From assembly GCF_900108335.1 (NCBI RefSeq), contig NZ_FNVT01000048.1, positions 1 to 37,001 on the forward strand: DNA of 37,001 nucleotides, read 5' to 3'. Position numbers and translations under genes: made by a program. Shown here piece after piece: positions 32,901-37,001 of the stretch. The notes under the pieces were generated by a model. It was given only the letters and a program-made list of their open reading frames with translations, did no database searches and was not told where the DNA came from. Source of the stretch: Nonomuraea solani (GTDB taxonomy: Bacteria; Actinomycetota; Actinomycetes; Streptosporangiales; Streptosporangiaceae). Position 1 is the stretch's first letter. Every line of letters starts with the position of its first letter.

Positions 32901-35900
32901 GCTGCGACTGCGCAGGCCGAGGTCCGTAAGCAATTGGAGGACCTGCACGAGCAGTTGTCGGCCGAGTTGCGCCGAGCACAGATCAACAACGAGGTCTCTG
33001 AGGAACAAGCCGGTGAGTTGACCGGCCTCCTCCAGGACGCCGACGTCAGCCTCACCCGAAACTACGGGGCTATCCGCGTCAAGCTCGCCGGGGTCGCCGA
33101 GCGGCTCCCGCTCTATCGTGCCGAGGCGGCCCGGCGCTTGTCGGATCGGCTGGTCGTGTTGCCGGACGTGGACGAAGACACCATCAAGCGCGTTCAGCGG
33201 CTCATAGCTGACGGTGAACTTTCCACCGCCGAGGAGCTCATCTACTTCCTCGAGATCGGCGAGCCCGTACCGCAGGTGTCTGAACAGCATGACCTGCAGC
33301 AATTCCTCCCCGCTGTGCCCGATGCGCTACGGGCCGGCCTGACGAAACAGATCATCGAGACCGCACGCAGCCGCAGCCGGGTACCCGGCTGCGAGGTGCT
33401 CGACTTCAGCCGCCTGAGCCCCGACCTGGCCGAACTGGCTGCAGCCGCGCTCGAAGACTGGCGGCAGCTCGCCACCACTCCTCCTGAGCGACGCGGAAGC
33501 ATCACAGAACGCGAACTACTGCTGCCGGCACTGCGCATTGCGGGCATCGAAGGCAAACGCACACGCCGTCTCGACGAACTTCCCCGTGGACGTGATCGGC
33601 GCTTCATCGACGTCGTCGACGTGACGATCAACGGAAAGGCTCCCACTCCGGCGTTCGGCAGCAGGCTCGGCGGCCGTCTGCGCGTTCTGCTCGCATGGGG
33701 CCAGCCGAGCGCGCAACTGCTGCTCAGTCACGCCGATCAGGACAACTCGGGCGAAAGTCTGCTCATTGCCTACTTCGGCACGATGAACATGCAGACCCGC
33801 CGTGAACTCGCTCAGCACGTCGTTGCTGACGACCGCACTGCGCCGGTCGTGGTGCTCGACGACGCTGCGCTGGTCTACCTGGCAGCGCACGGCAACCGGC
33901 AGATTGACGCCACCATGAGTGTGCTGCTTCCCTTCAGCAACATCAATCCGTACGCACGGAAGAAACGCGGTCTGGTGGCCGAAGAGATGTTCTACGGTCG
34001 TGACGCCGAGCGAAAGAGCGTCATCGACTCCGATGGTACACAGCTTCTATACGGCGGACGCGGCCTGGGCAAATCTGCCCTGCTCCGCAATGCCGGCCAG
34101 AAATTCGAGTCGCAAGGGGCAGCCGGCGAGCGGGTTAGCCTCTATCTGAGCCTCGACACCGTTGGCATCCGACCTGGTTCAGCAGTCGGCCCAGACGCGA
34201 TATGGGATGCACTGCTGCGAGACTTCACCGAACAAAAAATCATTTCACCACGCCGTCAGGCGAGCCGCAAAAACTCGCGTGAGCAAGGTCATGTTGACCG
34301 GCATAAGCAAGTGCGAGCAAGCCTGCTCACCTGGCTTGACGCCGACCCGCGGCGGCGGATGCTCATCCTTCTCGACGAAGCCGACCGTTTCTTCGAATCC
34401 GACGCACCGGAATTCTTTGAGACGAACCGGCTTAAAGACCTCGGCTTGGCCACCGACGGCCGCATCAAAGTGGTTTTCGCTGGTCTGCACTCGGTGCAAC
34501 GCTACGCTAAAAGTGCTCGCAATGGCCCTTTCAGCCATCTAGCGCAGCGTCCAACGGTGATCGGACCTTTGCGGCCACAGTTCGCGACGAATCTGCTCGT
34601 GCGGCCGTTGCAGGCACTCGGATATGGCTTCGACTACGACGACCTGGTCAATCGGATCCTCGGGTATTGCTCATACCAGCCCTTCCTGCTGCAGATGTTC
34701 GGCTCGCGCCTCCTCGCGCAAATGCACACACGCCGCAGCGCAGGTATCGCTGAGGCCGAGCCGCCCTACATCGTCAAACGTGCCGACGTCGTCGCAGTGG
34801 AGAGCCACGTCGACCTCAGAGCCGACATCAGCACGGCATTCCACGACACGCTGCACCTGGACCCGCGCTACAACGTCATCGCCAACGTCCTCGCCCACCA
34901 TGCACATGAGTTCGGCCTCGATGCACGGCTGTCCGACGTGCAGCTTCGGGAAGAATGCCTGGCCTGGTGGCACGTCGGGTTCGCCGCACTTGATGTCGAG
35001 GCATTTCGCGCATACCTCCAGGAGATGGTGGGCCTGGGCGTGCTCGCGCCGAACAACGACGGCCGCGGCTGGCACCTGCGCAGCCCCAATGTGCTACGCA
35101 TGATCGGGTCCAACGAAGACGTCGTCACTCAACTTGTTGGCGCCGAGACTTTGTCAGTGCCTGACGAGTTCATCGCGCTGGAGACGCGCGCGGCTCTGCC
35201 CAACGGACGGCGCTCACCCCTGACCGCAGGGCAGGCAGACGATGTGCTCGGCGACCATGCCAACCAGGTCCGCATCGTACTCGGCTCTCCTGCGACCGGC
35301 ATCGGCGATGTCGAGTCGGCCGTACGCCTCACGGCCGACGTCGGCGACCGCTTCACCGTGCCGTCGATCGCCAACCGGAGGCAGTTTGAGGAGGAACTCG
35401 TCAACGGCCGACCGGGTGAGAGGCGGGTCGTGCTCACGGACTTGGCCGCACTCGAGCCACGCCACGACGCCTGCAACGCCGCCCTCCAGGCGGCCCTTGA
35501 GCTGCGTCCGCAACAATCCGGAGTGACACGTTCAACTGTCCTCATCGCTGGGCCGCAGCAGATGCGCCTGTGGAGGATGGTGCTCGGCGACGATGGGCGC
35601 ACGCCGGCGCTCGGGACGGTGGTGTTGCGACGCTATACACGGCAGACGCTACATGTCTGGGCGCTGGACAGCGAGAAGTTCACCGTGCTGGAGCGGCGTG
35701 AGCGCCTGCTACAAGTCACGGGCGGCTGGCCTTTGCTCGTCGAGAAGGCAGGGCAGCTCGTAGCGTCCGGTATGGAGGAGGGACAGGCGCTGCTCGCTCT
35801 CGCTGAGGAACTGCAGTCGCGGGCGGGAGCGGCGGCGTTGGTCGATGCCGTCGGTATAGCCGCCGACGAGCAACTCGTCACGGCGTTCAACACGGTGCTG

Positions 35901-36089
35901 GCGCTCGTCGATACCGACGGTGTCAGCATGGAGGATTTGGTCGCGGCCGTGACCTTGGCTGGCGATGTCGACGATCCGGACATTGCAGTGGCGGTCCTGC
36001 AAGCGCTGGGTACCTTCGACATCGGCGCCGACAGCATGTACCGGCCTGAGTCGTTGTTGGCCCGATCCTGGCGGCTTCTTGCGAGTTGA
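29979..36089 (+). CDS. Large helical protein with tandem C-terminal P-loop ATPase modules (2,036 aa)
   Basis: Starts at ATG 29979 with GGGGAGG five bases upstream, 87 nt after the previous gene. Residues 1-220 may be a small recognition domain. A low-complexity linker follows, then about 900 residues of helices rich in A, E, L and R, including a coiled-coil-like stretch (RKQLEDLHEQLSAELRRAQI). From about 1230 a Rossmann-like segment (RLRVLLAWGQPSAQLLLSHA, APVVVLDDAALVYLAAHG) precedes an AAA/STAND P-loop: MFYGRDAERKSV, Walker A LLYGGRGLGKSALLR (K1365), Walker B RMLILLDEADRFF (D1466, E1467) and a sensor-like KVVFAGLHSVQRY. A second, degenerate NTPase-like module follows (RIVLGSPATGIGDVES near 1765, no GKS/T; later GGWPLLVEKAGQLV, a GLPL-like motif). 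It probably acts as ATP-driven sensor, scaffold or loader for the helicase fusion. Function inferred only. Confidence 0.85.
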   Translation: MARHVRSSCLHGETFTPYPVLSEPAWPLGQDHERDAALSELSAALMACPAPMSSALSELTPQDVGKALSATPQARRPLVLRPLGLTITPSKVGPLLCRDVLMRMKRADDHPAQHAAAALTGAVLKDLQTNVVMQEGSSPLVRDPATHWSPALARVALWASGFSSVRDARLWLWASGQPWFRPSSVTDQHVAAVIAAASKVIEISPTFNFSNDRNDAPADSINAYKPPGDARAEESDTSLDFWPEPSAPADDSGEAGIVASATAQQSGVVGDEEGHAMTASIQDDHIDVLRQASDNLRQALLQAVPVAQRILDRVTADRPPAADDLSVITTARTSFDDAVARLQAAGTTQAPETGEGVRAALNELITAADDAPERAKLARLRDIHAPAGNAMLMTALAEAQRRADVLAASSAWTPAERSSAIALAMLHELSDPGTAAPQVVALQQQFVQTHPDLALLAITAAQLTRSPAANTQAVTMEKPKALADDGAGAKAVERATGDDEASSAVDSTSVPTYPESSELPYIEPSTASSDVHPMPEPSTAEAADQKPATVSDEVIAHAHLVQSIADLIRTQRFGLAAAVAQAGQWTTSRQAMLRIAALSDAVRSETGTVNAALRGELTTLDRAAASADSPSALIIVASLVRAALATGEPTTGAVLTELAARVEPNLAAVAEQVGGRALKGLLIGAPPLTALADVSEVEQSARAASDTARKMLRPRTIRFKRATDVAKAWMASDGLLGRPLTIAANNQHSAVHEVTNAIQRLGDPAHIAREIDALDRELRGTSGKPLQGAGRQNLVNLAQEAMQTLVGWAEAVLALQRSGTAQEWMTGDVADMRAAVLARRQAVLAALAAQAQHTDPLLAAASRAAASSLEVTFSVLAGEAAFPAGEPTATFVLTAELLKVPGAVVDATLSRVTVPAGTTVEQLLAVVHHTWTDAVLMHVAAENFDAADFLLTAATSNLLPGAFEHNISDDAAVAAATAQAEVRKQLEDLHEQLSAELRRAQINNEVSEEQAGELTGLLQDADVSLTRNYGAIRVKLAGVAERLPLYRAEAARRLSDRLVVLPDVDEDTIKRVQRLIADGELSTAEELIYFLEIGEPVPQVSEQHDLQQFLPAVPDALRAGLTKQIIETARSRSRVPGCEVLDFSRLSPDLAELAAAALEDWRQLATTPPERRGSITERELLLPALRIAGIEGKRTRRLDELPRGRDRRFIDVVDVTINGKAPTPAFGSRLGGRLRVLLAWGQPSAQLLLSHADQDNSGESLLIAYFGTMNMQTRRELAQHVVADDRTAPVVVLDDAALVYLAAHGNRQIDATMSVLLPFSNINPYARKKRGLVAEEMFYGRDAERKSVIDSDGTQLLYGGRGLGKSALLRNAGQKFESQGAAGERVSLYLSLDTVGIRPGSAVGPDAIWDALLRDFTEQKIISPRRQASRKNSREQGHVDRHKQVRASLLTWLDADPRRRMLILLDEADRFFESDAPEFFETNRLKDLGLATDGRIKVVFAGLHSVQRYAKSARNGPFSHLAQRPTVIGPLRPQFATNLLVRPLQALGYGFDYDDLVNRILGYCSYQPFLLQMFGSRLLAQMHTRRSAGIAEAEPPYIVKRADVVAVESHVDLRADISTAFHDTLHLDPRYNVIANVLAHHAHEFGLDARLSDVQLREECLAWWHVGFAALDVEAFRAYLQEMVGLGVLAPNNDGRGWHLRSPNVLRMIGSNEDVVTQLVGAETLSVPDEFIALETRAALPNGRRSPLTAGQADDVLGDHANQVRIVLGSPATGIGDVESAVRLTADVGDRFTVPSIANRRQFEEELVNGRPGERRVVLTDLAALEPRHDACNAALQAALELRPQQSGVTRSTVLIAGPQQMRLWRMVLGDDGRTPALGTVVLRRYTRQTLHVWALDSEKFTVLERRERLLQVTGGWPLLVEKAGQLVASGMEEGQALLALAEELQSRAGAAALVDAVGIAADEQLVTAFNTVLALVDTDGVSMEDLVAAVTLAGDVDDPDIAVAVLQALGTFDIGADSMYRPESLLARSWRLLAS

Positions 36090-36122
36090 AGAAGGCAGTC
36101 GTGGCTGACGTCGATGGCCAGG

Positions 36123-36146
36123 AAGGCTCGCTCTACAGCGAGCCTT
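36123..36146 (+). terminator. Perfect 10-bp hairpin after the three-gene cluster
   Basis: AAGGCTCGCT and AGCGAGCCTT pair perfectly around a CTAC loop, 34 bp after the stop of the last gene. No T-run follows, which is common for actinobacterial terminators. Confidence 0.7.
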
Positions 36147-36447
36147 CACCCGGGCGCTGCCGCCCGCTGAGTGGGCTGACTGGAGCGCGGGGAGCGGCCC
36201 GGCGCGGGGCGTTGGAGCACATGCCGAGCACAGCGACCGGGGTCTATACGTAGTGCCAGCGGGCTCTGGGCACAAGATTCATGGTGTGGGCGACTTGCGA
36301 TGATCAAATCAGGGTGTCTGCCGTGCTCGGTGCGTGCTCGCACGCCCCGTGACGTACCGTCAGAACCCGGCCCTGCCTGACACGCGATGTACGCGGAGGC
36401 GGCATAAACTAGCACCAAGTGGCACTGCGCGGCACTAAAAGATCTTG
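36147..36447. other. Non-coding end of the element
   Basis: About 300 bp between the terminator and the right attachment site. Short open frames on both strands look like shadows and no RNA gene or repeat was recognised apart from the tRNA fragment at its end. Confidence 0.5.
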
Positions 36448-36492
36448 CTTCTAATCCGACGGTCGCAGGTTCGAATCCTGCAGGGCGCGCTT
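36448..36492 (+). repeat. Attachment site (right), 3' half of tRNA-Arg(TCT)
   Basis: Identical over 45 bp to 15818-15862 and in the same orientation. The preceding bases AAAAGATCTTG do not form the 5' strand of an anticodon stem, so this is also a partial tRNA and a recombination junction. Confidence 0.85.
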
Positions 36493-36698
36493 TGATCATG
36501 GTCTGAACTGCAGCTTTGCGGGATCGGACTCGTTCTAGAATTTTCCTCTAGCGGTTGCGTGCTCCGTGCGTGCTCGGTTGCACCAACCCTGCACATTCCA
36601 TGATCCATTCGGCATCTCCGGCGGCTGCGGCAAGAGCGTCGGCCCCGCCTCGCCGCGAGCAGGCGGCGAATGCGGGGCCGGACGTTTAATCCGACTGT

Positions 36699-37001
36699 TC
36701 AGCTCCTCAGTGAGATGAGTGTGCCCGGTTCTGCCTGGTCTTGTGTGCCGAAGAGCAGAGCGGCGGTCTTCTCGGCCGCCGCGGTGGCGACCTGTGGGTA
36801 GACGGAGGTGTAGGTGTCGGCGGTGAACGCACTCGAGGTGTGGCCCAGTGTTTCCTGCACCACCTTCATCTCCACCCCGGCCGCCAGCATCAGCGACGCG
36901 GCGCCGTGGCGCAGGTCGTGGAGCCGGATCGGCGGCAGCCCGGCGAGGTAGGCCAGCCACAGGAATTGGTCGGAGACGTGCTGCGGGTGCAGGCGGTTGC
37001 C
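36699..37001 (-). CDS. int: Tyrosine integrase of a neighbouring element, C-terminal part (cut by window edge)
   Basis: The frame enters from the right edge and ends at 36699-36701. It contains the HxxR box in PPIRLHDLRHGAASLMLAAG, the second histidine in VQETLGHTSSAFTADT and the tyrosine in ADTYTSVYP. It resembles but is not identical to the integrase at 15934-17223 (for example HDLRHGAAS versus HDLRHGAAT). It lies about 200 bp from the right attachment site and points toward it, the same geometry as the first integrase, so it belongs to the next element in the array. Confidence 0.9.
   Translation of the reverse strand, partial: GNRLHPQHVSDQFLWLAYLAGLPPIRLHDLRHGAASLMLAAGVEMKVVQETLGHTSSAFTADTYTSVYPQVATAAAEKTAALLFGTQDQAEPGTLISLRS

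Larger units (their letters stand above)
15818..36492. mobile_element. 20.6-kb integrative element in a tRNA-Arg(TCT) site
   Basis: Identical 45-bp direct repeats bound the segment, and each is the 3' half of a tRNA-Arg. A tyrosine integrase lies 72 bp inside the left repeat and is transcribed toward it, as is standard for tRNA-integrating islands. Inside are a broken nuclease gene, a truncated exonuclease gene and the 15-kb three-gene helicase cluster. I see no relaxase, FtsK/Tra, replication initiator or phage structural gene, so it is a cargo island that would need helper transfer functions. It appears to be one unit of a tandem array, because another integrase follows the right repeat. 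Confidence 0.8.

Noticed and set aside
22269..33302. Long minus-strand frames antisense to the three large plus-strand genes
   Set aside because: Their compositions (runs of A, R, S, P) are typical mirror frames of GC-rich genes, and the plus-strand frames carry all recognisable motifs.
21274..36089. Assignment of the cluster to the Dpd 7-deazaguanine modification system
   Set aside because: Helicases and a large ATPase are shared themes, but no tRNA-guanine-transglycosylase-like gene (DpdA), ParB-like or phospholipase-D-like partner is present within the window.
36146..36499. 117-aa minus-strand frame beside the right attachment site
   Set aside because: Its start is the same reverse-tRNA shadow and the rest is compositionally arbitrary; it has no ribosome site and covers the terminator hairpin.

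Overview
The window is GC-rich DNA with GC-biased third codon positions, GGAGG-type ribosome binding sites, frequent GTG starts and actinobacterial gene families. A filamentous actinomycete (for example the Streptosporangiales) is the best guess. No housekeeping gene is present. The whole stretch is accessory DNA: an insertion-sequence graveyard, a run of STAND/NTPase-type genes, and an integrative element carrying an undescribed-looking helicase system.

Region 1 (1-6.9 kb) holds a cut IS256-family transposase, a membrane-anchored NB-ARC/TPR STAND protein (409-2712), a decayed istB, one small orphan gene (3139-3657), an IS21 remnant (intact istB, 5'-truncated istA), a complete 1,200-bp DDE insertion sequence with 41-bp imperfect terminal inverted repeats (5200-6399), an IS5-type transposase fragment and a remnant of a second copy of the 1,200-bp IS. 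Region 2 (7-12.7 kb, all minus strand) holds a tightly coupled three-gene operon: a small protein with a hydrophobic C-terminus, a 347-aa unknown protein, and a 980-aa fusion of a KGGVGR-variant ParA-like ATPase with a NACHT-like P-loop. Upstream are a decayed STAND N-terminus, the 3' end (domains V and VI) of a group II intron, and a 149-aa relative carrying the same short beta-strand motif. Region 3 (12.9-15.8 kb) holds an unknown 417-aa protein, a two-helix membrane protein, a zinc-ribbon protein and a Ca-binding-repeat fragment ending at an attachment site.

Region 4 (15,818-36,492) is an integrative element. Two identical 45-bp direct repeats, each the 3' half of a tRNA-Arg(TCT) gene, flank it, and a tyrosine integrase lies just inside the left repeat. 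A second, partial integrase lies just outside the right repeat, so several elements appear stacked in tandem at the same tRNA site. The cargo is a predicted PD-(D/E)XK nuclease broken by a 5-bp repeat expansion, a DEDDh exonuclease/BRCT gene that has lost its 5' end, and a three-gene plus-strand cluster (21,274-36,089) filling 15 kb. The cluster encodes a 2,086-aa wHTH + DEDDh exonuclease + XPD/DinG-type helicase + RecQ helicase fusion, a 786-aa protein of no recognised family, and a 2,036-aa helical protein ending in two P-loop ATPase modules, the second degenerate. No relaxase, FtsK-type transfer gene or replication gene was seen in the element.

The exonuclease, two helicases and large ATPase are encoded in what looks like one operon (ATGA overlap, then an 87-nt gap with a strong RBS) that ends at a perfect hairpin. 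With an integrase-mobilised setting and other nuclease and STAND genes nearby, an anti-phage or anti-plasmid DNA-processing role is plausible, but this is inference. All family assignments come from reading motifs by eye.
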